A stretch of 64,000 nt of DNA. Origin: an uncultured Carboxylicivirga sp. (GTDB taxonomy: Bacteria; Bacteroidota; Bacteroidia; Bacteroidales; Marinilabiliaceae). Positions 28,901 through 36,279 of the stretch are shown in pieces. Made by a program: the position numbers and the translations under genes. The stretch spans positions 124,001 through 188,000 of the forward strand of contig NZ_OY764327.1 of NCBI RefSeq assembly GCF_963668385.1, read 5' to 3'. How positions within the stretch are numbered: position 1 is the stretch's first letter; every line of letters starts with the position of its first letter. Under the pieces are notes generated by a model. The model saw nothing but the letters and a program-made list of their open reading frames with translations, had not been told where the DNA came from and searched no databases.

Positions 28901-29337
28901 GTACTGGCACCCACATAAACTTTAAAGCTTTGTAACTCATACAGAAAGTCGGTAAAGAACTCCAGCTTATATTGTTTATTGGCTTCCAGTTGTAACGTTG
29001 GCGAAAAAAGCCAATCATCGCCTTTGTTTGAACCAAAAGAATAGGCAACACTAGGACTTTCATCCCAACCACCATATGGCTGATGAATCCATGTAATGGC
29101 ATCGGTATTGACGTCCTTTACAGTCCATGCATTAAAATTTTCATCATCGTTAAAATCCTCATAAAAAGGAATTGTCAGAGGTTCGGCTGAAGTTACTTTT
29201 ACATCTTCAGCAAATAACTGGCTAAAATTATCCGTAATTTTATCACTTATACCATCAGATATTTTCGGGGAGGCTGCCAAATACAGCCCATAACAAATCC
29301 CCGCAATGGTAAGAATTAAACTTGCTATTTTCTTCAT
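22663..29337 (-). CDS. Giant T9SS-secreted adhesin-like multidomain protein, copy 1
   Basis: The 2224-aa protein has an N-terminal signal (ISLYL-like hydrophobic segment ending around AASP, residue 24). Domains in order: choice-of-anchor J/cleaved-adhesin module (about 57-199), two fibronectin III-like domains (about 205-410), a second anchor-J module (about 411-566), and a CARDB-like domain (about 567-666). Two CarboxypepD-regulatory-like domains follow (about 857-930 and 935-1015), then three copies of a roughly 175-aa module with fibronectin III linkers (about 1030-1200, 1430-1610, 1830-2010). A T9SS type A sorting domain ends the protein (about 2145-2224). There is no enzymatic motif. It probably binds protein or glycan at the cell surface. 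It starts seven bases after the protease gene stops, so the two are tightly coupled. Its paralogue in cassette 2 is 2223 aa. Confidence 0.88.
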   Translation of the reverse strand: MKKIASLILTIAGICYGLYLAASPKISDGISDKITDNFSQLFAEDVKVTSAEPLTIPFYEDFNDDENFNAWTVKDVNTDAITWIHQPYGGWDESPSVAYSFGSNKGDDWLFSPTLQLEANKQYKLEFFTDFLYELQSFKVYVGASTDVADQTIEIIDIPQVLGDKYVDVMFTVPADGTYNLGFYCYSQPNPYSYLYIDNIRVSVAALIDAPAAVVDLTPVPGANGAVSMDLSWENPSVTYGGDALTEITSVDIYKDGATEPIVFTSNLTPGAAVVWNDADITSGEHTYKVVVNSTEGASLPVDINAFVGIDLPKGPETVEAVDNSGTISLNWSNPPALGMKEGWFDNRNITYRIVRQPGNLVLETNYSGNSYDDTSISSLANYKYEITSKNEEGTGGTTSSNYLQVGKQVSLPFSEDFEDGSTMDLWTIINANEDEYAWERNLIRGIGLPSCLGMETFFTDPQQDDWFITPSFSLEEGSLYRLRYDVKTNIYAGETWTVTLGKTNVPAAQVLTLTSYDNVSTGGMYYKDSLTFEAPYNGNFNMGFHLTSWQGDFMYFDNILIEKVFAQDIAVLSVKGNTAPTVGQPTTNKVTIVNNGTDLIRNYTVQLVDADNNVLAESYNSRSLGIGIKRDFEFTWTPESEGYYPVKARVICEADEVIDNNQSKLLDLEVQPDNMNVITIGKGEVVQNFIPIYPYNYTFSESVYQADLFNGFMGNINAIGYKVINGVENLNNEALQIFIGETDQSSLKNGWVPATEMQLVVDRRVEIPLGEFDWKLEFDQPYEYKGGNLVILVRNSGANNELGSFGLTFLASDAPSASSRYVNTYFKLDPYNPTSTDGQFLSQVPNTMFYIDVDNTGSLSGNVFAADGTTPLEGASVHIDELNATLTTDADGYYEFVHVKPGAYSLTSSLLGYTDQTNSVEVTNSNLAESDFALTLLPVVTVSGKVEGSDLPGVGIANAEVKLRGYQYYSTITDAEGNYTFENVYGGNTYDVEVEAPYYEKFSEEISLTDASVDNHVISMMQEAAQSLKVFGSDRNTDALVKWDKAVYSFNLTKSTRFAYGVFGSNGSANYKVAHRYTTDEFAAFGIKKGMVVNKVRFYAHSIASFKIKIWQGDNGAELEVYSQDVVPELDAWNEVELDIPYVIDLSKNLLIGLEITQNSGIAPITYDNGPNVVNGDAFYDGNKWTTGREITGGVLNGNWNIEAICGADANDNPVVLNTAKLSSSKANTLEETVATEAATDSVEVSYFAKAINTESANVFATEAALENEKQPLGYNVYRLLNGAEADEASWVQLNTELITDTFFVDTNWQPLENDIYRFAIKSVYTNDIISLPTFSNGVDKGKYAVVSAAVTTNGGSAEGAIVYLENNQFSYSGEVNADGTVQIPDVYFGNYKVRVTKKGYVDFEQSDIIIDENAEDLGSFEILEDARAPRNVVLTDYISSSEVRWEAPSDFANSWIHKDNGSFDNGIGMTSGGLMEAGVRYSSEELQDMSLGEGFAISRIRIFPATDGEYVLKVWSGSLMYEEEIYSEAVNVTPGEWNEFNLATPVAIDNSKSYIIGYAVNHIAGNYPVGADIGPAVSGGDILKYGGNWYSFYEFTDGGFNLNWNIQAYCAYYGSESTPEVELNKSTLYNNNTNTKPVLPNVDYRDVFAAGSNYKTSSLKVDEVPFAITYNVYRLAEADKDTPANWTLLTDTPVAAYRFTDNAWGEVPAGNYYYAVIAKYHNENYSIPEFSRVITKGAVSTVTFAISTNNGLSAENAEITMTGTSDNAGISYSLTADANGEAQQIEVPKGLFNISIQLDGFEPYELPNYKVDDDFEQINEVVLSEAVTIPLKVEATASDASAQISWLKPGSYMPEEGWMFWDNGEATNSIGSESGIVFSAAQRFTTDDLVNFKSKDLSITKVSFYFRSVDAAPSDADFQIRIWVGEQPELVYYQDVVDPVENAWNEVILDAPVFIDGTEEVWVGYQCDDRTGYPAGVDAGPAVANKGALIYHEGEWYNLYDISNVNANWSIHAYCEEVSGTSSRPLGVVELPEAKMKSSDFTPSLASQPIENGVSTHSDVKLENDDLRYVNGYQVWRLAQGDESNESAWTLLTSDAITETSYTDTDWANLEDDIYVYAVKAIYESGLSEAGFSNAINTISTGIDNGINDDLVSIYPVPNNGNFSVEVENEATITISNLKGGIVYKGELIGGKNDISINVSTGVYLVQITNDKVNISRKIIIE

Positions 29338-29344
29338 AGTAGTA

Positions 29345-32300
29345 TTATTGTTGTTTTATTACCTTAATTGTAACAGCATCGGTAGCACCGGATAATTGCA
29401 CAAAATACATTCCTGTCTCCCAGTTAGATGTTGCTATTTGCAATGAATTATTATCCATCAGATTATTTGAATAATACACCTGACGACCTGCTACATCTAC
29501 AATTTTAATGGTGCTAAATGCAGCCTCCCATTTTAGTGAAAGCTCGTTTTTAAATGGATTGACGACCTCAACACCACTTAATTCCGATTTTTCGATTCCG
29601 GTTGAAATATCAGCAACCTCTACCATTACATCTGTTGAAGTACTATTGGCTAATATGATATTATCAACCTCTGCGGTATTTGCAGCATCGTATTTTATGT
29701 AAATCGATCCCCCTGTAACAGGAAGTGTTATATTGGTTGACCATTCCAATTTATCGGTTGATAACATAAATGGAGCACCACAATTAATTGATATTTCTTC
29801 AGCCAAATCATATCCAGCATACTGAAGTGCAGCTATCCATTCTTCATTTTCGTTTACAAAATCATTGATCGACAATGCTGATGGCGTCACTTCCAATACC
29901 GGAGAGGCCACAATAATATCATCTAACACAACACCGTATCCGAAATTAGAAACTGCTTTAAATCCAATAAAATATTCACTTCCGGCTTCTGGCAAATTAA
30001 TATGATCCATTGTCCAGTCTGAAATATCATCGGTATATGACGAAAGTAATGTCCAATCGCTTAAGGCTGATGTTTTGTAATAGATTTCCAGAATATCCTG
30101 ATCGACCATCCAAACAGGCTGAGCATGAGCAAACGACAACACAGGATTATTCAAACCACTAATATCCAACTGAGGAGTAACTAACATGGTTGAATTTCCA
30201 TCGTAACTCTGGCTATTGAAACTCACATTAAAATCGCCGTTAAAAGCATTGTTTGGATTTTCGCCTCCATCTCCTCCTGTTTGCAACTTCCAGTTTTCGG
30301 TACCTACTGAGTAATATTGTTCCCAGCAAGAAGGATATCCGAATTCAAAATCTTCTTTAAATGGAAATTCAGTTGTGATGTTACAAACCACATATATTTC
30401 ATAATCGAAGGATGCAAAACATCCATTTCCATCCGTAACCGTGGTTGAGAAATTAAATATACCCGATTGGGTTGGAGTTCCGGATATAACACCTGTTGAT
30501 GCCTCCAAAGCTAAACCTTCGGGTAATACACCTTCGGTAATTTCATAATTCAACACATCACTTCTACTATTACTTATCTCGATAGCAACCGAATAAGGTT
30601 CATCAATACTTGCATTAGGAAAGTTTTGTGTATCAAAAGTGATGTCAGGACAACTAGAAGACTTAAGATTTAAATAAATACTTGTTGCTAAAGCATTTGA
30701 CATGGTAATTCTACCTGTAAAATGTCCGGTTTCGGTTGGCATAAAACGTACGTATAAATCACCACCGTCTATTGTCAAAGTCGTTTCGGTTGACCAATTT
30801 TCGCTATCTGTCGAAACCTCAAAGGGTCCTTCAACGCTTATAGTAATGTCTTCTTCCAGATTATATCCATTCACCACCACCATTTGAGCTGCACTTGCAA
30901 CATTTAATTCCGTTGAACTTTCAAGTTCCAACTCCTTTTGATCGCATTCGATACGAGGTGTTGTTGGGTCAATAGCTGTTCCTTCCAGACTCATAACACC
31001 TAATCCAAGAGGATCGAGCCACGATTGCATTTGGGTAGAAGGATCATCCCCATAGTAATCCCAGTGATACGCAAGTTTTCCATAAAAATTATCACCGTTA
31101 ACGTTGGTACATGTTGAGTTACCCCCTGTTAAAGTACCAATAACTAAATGATTACTTGCAAATAATGGCGATCCGGAAGATCCTCCTTCAGTTACTGAAT
31201 GCCCATTTTCTGTAGCCACATATTTGAATCGCCAGTGAGCATCAGTCGCACCCACATCTTCGCCTGGCCAGGTACTTTCAGCATATGTTTTAAACGTAGA
31301 TATTTTTTTGATATCTCCAGCCGGATGGTGAATACCTACACCATCGCCTTCAATCACTTCGTTTCTGCGATCCCAACCGTTGTAATATACATCCCAGTCA
31401 AGAGGCACTTGTTCGTCTAACTCCAAAAGTAAACCATCAGATCCTCCTGAAATTGGAACCGCTACTCTTAAATAACTACCTACAATAGTATGTGTTTCAA
31501 CAGGCATCTCGTCCTCGCAACCGGGTGATTCATATCCAAAAGTAAACTGCCAACGTGTTAAATCCTGTTCATTTGAGCCATGATAACAGTGAAAAGCAGT
31601 TAAGATATAAGGAGTTAGATCTTGTGCTGTATTATTTATCAATGTTCCTGAACAAACATACCACCCAGCTCCAGAAGGACCGTTTGATACATACATTGTC
31701 ATCTGACAAACACCTTTTTTCTCAGTTTGCCAATCAGCACCCTCGCTACAATTAATATTAATCATACAAGATGCCGACTCGCCTATTTCTGTACCAACAG
31801 CTGCAGCTTTAGGAAAACGTTTCACTACAACATTATCAAAAACATATCCAACATTATCAATAGAAATAACGGGCATACTACTTAAATCCTGTGAATTAAG
31901 AATTTCTTGTCTGTTTTTGGTTGAAACATATTCCAAAATAATGTCATCACCTGCTACCATCTCAGTAGAAAAAGATCCTCCACGAGGATGTGTTTCTGAA
32001 GTATAAGCACCTAACACATGCGTTTTTTCAGCATTATAAATAAATAACTTACCACATTCAGGAATGTAGAAATCATCATACGATAGAATCATTGCAATAG
32101 CATCATCTGCTTTCAATCGAAGTTGCCACATTTCTCTTCCATCAGGTAATGAAGTCCATTCACCAGAATTCTCCATATCGTATGATACGGGAATTGCTTT
32201 TGCAATACATGGTGGATTATTCGACTCTTGCTTACTAACCAGATTACCGGCTTTCAATTTTTCCACATTCAAATTTACCTCTATTGAATTCACAACAGGT

Positions 32301-32422
32301 AAATCAATACCTTGGTTAAAGCTTGGAGGTGTTCCTCCATAACTCACCTGTGCCTGAGTAATGTTCCATTGCGTTAAATACAACATTATACCCAGCACAA
32401 AAACTTTAAATACTTTTTTCAT
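29345..32422 (-). CDS. T9SS-secreted trypsin-like (lysyl endopeptidase-like) serine protease, copy 1
   Basis: The 1025-aa protein has a signal peptide (1-25), a probable propeptide (26-205) and a chymotrypsin-fold protease (about 218-490). His278 lies in LTAFHC, Asp329 in GGSDGLLLEL and Ser416 in TEGGSSGSPLF. The GSSGSP elbow and paired cysteines resemble lysyl endopeptidases; cleavage specificity is not proven. After the protease come Ig-like/putative-Ig domains (about 495-660), an anchor-J module (about 665-830), another Ig-like domain and a T9SS sorting domain (about 945-1025). It should be released or anchored at the surface. It is the middle gene of the operon, preceded by a 120-base gap with a hairpin. 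Confidence 0.9.
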   Translation of the reverse strand: MKKVFKVFVLGIMLYLTQWNITQAQVSYGGTPPSFNQGIDLPVVNSIEVNLNVEKLKAGNLVSKQESNNPPCIAKAIPVSYDMENSGEWTSLPDGREMWQLRLKADDAIAMILSYDDFYIPECGKLFIYNAEKTHVLGAYTSETHPRGGSFSTEMVAGDDIILEYVSTKNRQEILNSQDLSSMPVISIDNVGYVFDNVVVKRFPKAAAVGTEIGESASCMININCSEGADWQTEKKGVCQMTMYVSNGPSGAGWYVCSGTLINNTAQDLTPYILTAFHCYHGSNEQDLTRWQFTFGYESPGCEDEMPVETHTIVGSYLRVAVPISGGSDGLLLELDEQVPLDWDVYYNGWDRRNEVIEGDGVGIHHPAGDIKKISTFKTYAESTWPGEDVGATDAHWRFKYVATENGHSVTEGGSSGSPLFASNHLVIGTLTGGNSTCTNVNGDNFYGKLAYHWDYYGDDPSTQMQSWLDPLGLGVMSLEGTAIDPTTPRIECDQKELELESSTELNVASAAQMVVVNGYNLEEDITISVEGPFEVSTDSENWSTETTLTIDGGDLYVRFMPTETGHFTGRITMSNALATSIYLNLKSSSCPDITFDTQNFPNASIDEPYSVAIEISNSRSDVLNYEITEGVLPEGLALEASTGVISGTPTQSGIFNFSTTVTDGNGCFASFDYEIYVVCNITTEFPFKEDFEFGYPSCWEQYYSVGTENWKLQTGGDGGENPNNAFNGDFNVSFNSQSYDGNSTMLVTPQLDISGLNNPVLSFAHAQPVWMVDQDILEIYYKTSALSDWTLLSSYTDDISDWTMDHINLPEAGSEYFIGFKAVSNFGYGVVLDDIIVASPVLEVTPSALSINDFVNENEEWIAALQYAGYDLAEEISINCGAPFMLSTDKLEWSTNITLPVTGGSIYIKYDAANTAEVDNIILANSTSTDVMVEVADISTGIEKSELSGVEVVNPFKNELSLKWEAAFSTIKIVDVAGRQVYYSNNLMDNNSLQIATSNWETGMYFVQLSGATDAVTIKVIKQQ

Positions 32423-32484
32423 TTATTTGACGGGTTATAATAAATTTTTTCCAAATAACAGGTTGGGTATGGTAATATCATTTT

Positions 32485-32516
32485 GAAGAGTCAGAGGTTT
32501 GAACCTATGACTCTTC
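32485..32516 (-). promoter_or_regulatory. Intercistronic hairpin, cassette 1
   Basis: GAAGAGTCA (32485-32493) pairs perfectly with TGACTCTTC (32508-32516), with a further GGTT/AACC inside. It lies between the adhesin and protease genes and no U tract follows on the minus strand. This suggests RNA processing or stability rather than termination. Cassette 2 has the same hairpin with paired base changes. Confidence 0.7.
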
Positions 32517-32542
32517 ATAGCTTAATTAATTAGGAATATATC

Positions 32543-35500
32543 TTACTTTGTAAGTTTTTGTATTACGTTATCTCCATTTGCATATTCAATCACAAGCAAA
32601 TAAATACCACGTGCTAAACCACCAGTTTGTATAGTAGTTTCTTTTTGTTTTATCACTTCGATACCTGCCGCGTTGTATAGAGAAACAGATGCAATTTCTT
32701 CTGTACTACTGATATTTATAAGACTACTGAACGGATTTGGATAGACCTTCAAATCTGATTTTTGGGTTTGCGAAATAGCAGTCGCTACAATGCTAACATC
32801 CACTGAAACATCTTCACCAGCCATTTCAAACTGACCTTCAGCAGAGGTATATCCATCCATACTAATGGTATAGTTATAAACACCATCAGCAATATCAATA
32901 TAAGCTTTACCTTGGGTATTGGTAGTGTAAGTTTCATCGATGCCTTCGATACTTATTTGGGCATCAGCCAATGGCAATGAATTAGCCGTAACAGTAAAGG
33001 TTGCTATTTTATTCAAGCTATAAACCTTGACATTATCAAGATTCAGGAACCATTTTTCTGTACAATCGTAATGTCGGAAAGCAATGAAAACCACCTTATT
33101 TTTATAATTGTTTAAATCTACCGAAACAGTTTTAAATTCAGCCTTATCAAAAGTCTCGGTATAAAGTGGAGTAAATGACTCTAAATCCATTGATTCAGAA
33201 ACCAGCACTTCATACTTTTCTTCAAAATACTGACTATCAGTCGTACCTACATCGAATGTAATTTGAGCTGCATCGGTCGAAATTAATATACCCGGTGTTA
33301 TTAACCAGTTATCGGGTGACAATCCTTCACCTTTATCATCATCGAACGACGCTGAACGTATTGCCTGACTTCCTTCGGTATAATTCTCGGTTGATAACTC
33401 CCATTTAAAGCCATCTCCATCGGCATCTACATTTGTCCAATAGTCAAAAGACGTATTGCTTGATTCAAATCCCTCTGTAAATGGAAGAGCATAAGCTGAT
33501 CTGGCATCAATTACTATTTGCTTACTATTATCAACTGTATTAGTCTCACCATCAACAAGTATTGTAATATCAATCGTGTGAGTAGCGTTGGTTGACAGTT
33601 CCAAAGCAGAAGCAATATTTATATTAATGGTATCATTATATGCAAGTTCGCCCGACCATATCACATCTGGTTGTTCCACTTCATCAATACTCCAGTTAAT
33701 TATAGCATTTGTTACATCCAATGCACCAAAATTGGTAAACGAAATATCGATATCTGACTGGATGGTTTCATTACCCCAAAATACCGATTGATTTTCTGGC
33801 TCAATGACGGAAAGATCATAAGAAGACCCTTGCTCAATTTTTAAATCATCAATATATACATTTCTATATGATCCAGAACTTACACCTTGAAAAATAAAGA
33901 ATCCTTCAGATATGTTTTCACAGTCGGCCCAGAATTCATAGTAATGCCATCCCCCATCATCAATAACAGGCTCCATGAAAGTAGAACGATTAACAGTACC
34001 AAATAAGGTTGCGTTATCGGCATTAGGAACATCACTAACATAAATATCAACCTTATCTTCTCTACTCATATAATAATCAAAATCCTCGCGGAACAACCAA
34101 AATGACACCTTATAAAATCGTTCACTTAAATCCAGATTGGGAGTAATTAAATCCACTTTAGTATCAGGCTTAGAAGCTTCAAAATATATTAATGATCTAC
34201 CACTATGAGCTGTAGTTGTTGGAGAATAAAACTTATCACTAGCTTTCATTTGCCATGTTGTACCATTATTCACTCCTACTGACCAGAAATCAGGAAACTG
34301 AGTTAAATCCTCAAAATCGGTTTCATAGGGTAAAGTCATTGCTGTTGTTGGGTAGATTAGAACAGACTGTTTTAAAACGTTATTACCATCATAATCATCC
34401 GCATCTATAGCTGCAGTAAAAACAGCATTTGCATAACTAACTTCAGGTGTCCAGGTAAAGTTCACATCCTCTTCTCCATCAGGCTGAATCACTCCTGTAC
34501 TTATGCCCTCAACAACAATATTATCGTTAATCGACAAGGTAATATTCTTGCTCGCTGCATCATTACCTTTGTTTTTAACATGTGCTGTAAAGGTAATTTC
34601 AGTACCCTCATATAACGACGTAGTATTAGTTATATGAAAGTCCTGCAATTCAAAATCATCAGTTACAGGCACCTTGGCAGGACCATATACCTTATCAAGG
34701 TAAGCACTTGGATATTGTCCTTGTAATTCAAAGGCAAAATAACGCTTACCAACTAAATCAGTATTTTCTAAATCATCAAAATGAATAGTATAAGTATTAG
34801 CTGTATAAACACCGGATAATTCAATCGACTCAATAACATCCCAATTAATTCCATCAACAGAACTTGCTACCTCCAGAGTACCACTTACAACAGCATCGAA
34901 ACAAAGCGAATCACCCAATAACACATTCACTTTAGGGGTTATCAACTTATAACCAGCTTTATAACAACTAATATTTTTTGTACCATGTGTGCTATTATAA
35001 GTACCAGACGCCCAACTTCCTTCTGAAGTCCAATACATTGGAGGGAAAGATTCTCCCTCAAAACTTTCTAGCAAAGCGTCAGTTGGATAAGCCATTACAT
35101 AGCCACCTTGTTCGTTATTGTTTAAGAAATCATCATCAGGACAAGTAAACGAAATATAATGATTTCCTTTGGTCAATGTCAAAACCTTTGTTATGGTAAT
35201 CTCTTCGCCAGCTAATAATGAAATGGTTTCTGTTGCAGATTCAACACCATCTATATTAACAGATATCACCTTATCCGTAATATCTAGAGTTCCATTATTC
35301 TTAAATGTTGATGAAACTGATACTTCATCATTTTCCATTATAAAAGGATCATTTCCAGGCAGCACAATGTCTTGCACCTGTAAATCATTTTCGTATTGTG
35401 AAACTAAAACACCTGAAACGTCATCTATACAAAAGTTTCCACGGGTATAACCAACCGCTTCAAATGCCACATAAACAGGTTGATTATTAAAATCCGATAA

Positions 35501-35962
35501 ATCAATTGTGTGTGTAACCCATTCTTTTACTACACCAGTATCCGAAGCAGCTGCACCACTTTCTAAAGTCAATAACTCTGTGGTAAAATCATCAGTATTA
35601 GTATAATCAGTCGACACTAACACTTTAAGTTCCACACCTGAAAAATGGTATTTACCTGATTTAATACGAAACTCTAATTGGTTATTTTCACTGGTTGGAT
35701 ATAACTGTGGCGTGATAAAATATGCATCCATATTACCATAGTCTTCAAACGAAATTACTTTGTTGTCTGTCGCGAACTCTGGATCTGGGTCTGCCATTTG
35801 AGACCATGAAACGGTTCCTGACGCCATTTTTTGAAGCCAGTTATCCGGAGGAAAAATCGCCCCTTCAAAGCTCTCGTTTAAAACTTCACTTCCGCTCGTT
35901 TGAGCAAAAGTTCCTGTTATCCCACACAGAATAAATAAGAATAATAAGTAGATTTTCCTCAT
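32543..35962 (-). CDS. T9SS-secreted cleaved-adhesin/choice-of-anchor J protein, copy 1
   Basis: I place the start at the ATG at 35960-35962, giving 1139 aa and the signal peptide MRKIYLLFLF...TFAQ. The upstream in-frame ATG at 35992 would leave almost no leader after the -7 box at 36002, and the cassette 2 paralogue has the same 1139-aa length from its matching Met. Four anchor-J/cleaved-adhesin modules (about 25-180, 295-440, 540-715, 825-985) alternate with CARDB-like domains. A CarboxypepD-like domain (about 990-1055) and a T9SS sorting domain (about 1068-1139) follow. The fourth module resembles the haemagglutinin/adhesin domains of gingipains. There are no catalytic motifs. It is the first gene of the operon, divergent from the regulator. 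Confidence 0.88.
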   Translation of the reverse strand: MRKIYLLFLFILCGITGTFAQTSGSEVLNESFEGAIFPPDNWLQKMASGTVSWSQMADPDPEFATDNKVISFEDYGNMDAYFITPQLYPTSENNQLEFRIKSGKYHFSGVELKVLVSTDYTNTDDFTTELLTLESGAAASDTGVVKEWVTHTIDLSDFNNQPVYVAFEAVGYTRGNFCIDDVSGVLVSQYENDLQVQDIVLPGNDPFIMENDEVSVSSTFKNNGTLDITDKVISVNIDGVESATETISLLAGEEITITKVLTLTKGNHYISFTCPDDDFLNNNEQGGYVMAYPTDALLESFEGESFPPMYWTSEGSWASGTYNSTHGTKNISCYKAGYKLITPKVNVLLGDSLCFDAVVSGTLEVASSVDGINWDVIESIELSGVYTANTYTIHFDDLENTDLVGKRYFAFELQGQYPSAYLDKVYGPAKVPVTDDFELQDFHITNTTSLYEGTEITFTAHVKNKGNDAASKNITLSINDNIVVEGISTGVIQPDGEEDVNFTWTPEVSYANAVFTAAIDADDYDGNNVLKQSVLIYPTTAMTLPYETDFEDLTQFPDFWSVGVNNGTTWQMKASDKFYSPTTTAHSGRSLIYFEASKPDTKVDLITPNLDLSERFYKVSFWLFREDFDYYMSREDKVDIYVSDVPNADNATLFGTVNRSTFMEPVIDDGGWHYYEFWADCENISEGFFIFQGVSSGSYRNVYIDDLKIEQGSSYDLSVIEPENQSVFWGNETIQSDIDISFTNFGALDVTNAIINWSIDEVEQPDVIWSGELAYNDTININIASALELSTNATHTIDITILVDGETNTVDNSKQIVIDARSAYALPFTEGFESSNTSFDYWTNVDADGDGFKWELSTENYTEGSQAIRSASFDDDKGEGLSPDNWLITPGILISTDAAQITFDVGTTDSQYFEEKYEVLVSESMDLESFTPLYTETFDKAEFKTVSVDLNNYKNKVVFIAFRHYDCTEKWFLNLDNVKVYSLNKIATFTVTANSLPLADAQISIEGIDETYTTNTQGKAYIDIADGVYNYTISMDGYTSAEGQFEMAGEDVSVDVSIVATAISQTQKSDLKVYPNPFSSLINISSTEEIASVSLYNAAGIEVIKQKETTIQTGGLARGIYLLVIEYANGDNVIQKLTK

Positions 35963-36001
35963 AATGTAATTCATTAAATTTTTATGAAACATTGACTAGG
36001 A

Positions 36002-36009
36002 CAAAACTA
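36002..36009 (-). promoter_or_regulatory. -7 box (TAGTTTTG) of the cassette 1 operon
   Basis: The minus strand reads TAGTTTTG, matching TANNTTTG, about 40 bases before the chosen ATG. The identical box precedes the paralogous gene at the same distance. No -33 TTTG is visible about 19 bases upstream, so the promoter may need an activator. Confidence 0.5.
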
Positions 36010-36063
36010 GGTGCGAAAGCTAGTAAAATGAAAAATAAAGGGTAGATAAATGGTATATGAAGG

Positions 36064-36122
36064 GTATTTTAATACACACCACAAAACTCATCCTTAAACG
36101 CTGTTTTACTGTATTTTAATAC
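36064..36122. repeat. Two copies of GTATTTTAATAC
   Basis: GTATTTTAATAC occurs at 36064-36075 and 36111-36122, 47 bases apart. Each is an inverted repeat GTATT-TT-AATAC. A partial third copy (GTATTTTA) lies at about 36145. The position between divergent promoters suggests an operator. Confidence 0.5.
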
Positions 36123-36178
36123 CTCCCAACACCTCTTTAAACAAGTATTTTAGGGTAGATTTAAACGTATATTTTGTT

Positions 36179-36186
36179 TATATTTG
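36179..36186 (+). promoter_or_regulatory. -7 box (TATATTTG) of regulator 1
   Basis: TATATTTG matches TANNTTTG about 93 bases before the regulator ATG. The surrounding ATTTTGTTTATATTTGT resembles ATTTTATTTATACTTTTGT at the same place in cassette 2. There is no clear -33 element. Confidence 0.4.
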
Positions 36187-36279
36187 TATAAAATTTAAGA
36201 AAACGCTCCGCAAAAATCACACACTAATATTTTAAACTAATATATTAATATCCCAACCCTGTTTTACATTATTTATAAG

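Larger units (their letters stand above)
35993..36279. promoter_or_regulatory. Divergent promoter region of cassette 1
   Basis: The region between the operon and its regulator holds a -7 box for each direction. It also has two copies of a 12-base near-palindrome and two copies of GGGTAGAT (36040-36047 and 36153-36160). These repeats are candidate binding sites for the TPR/HTH regulator encoded next to them. No protein gene is present. Confidence 0.5.

Noticed and set aside
35963-35992. Longer N-terminus of the cassette 1 adhesin from an ATG at 35992
   Set aside because: It leaves almost no leader after the -7 box and puts ten extra residues before a clean signal peptide.
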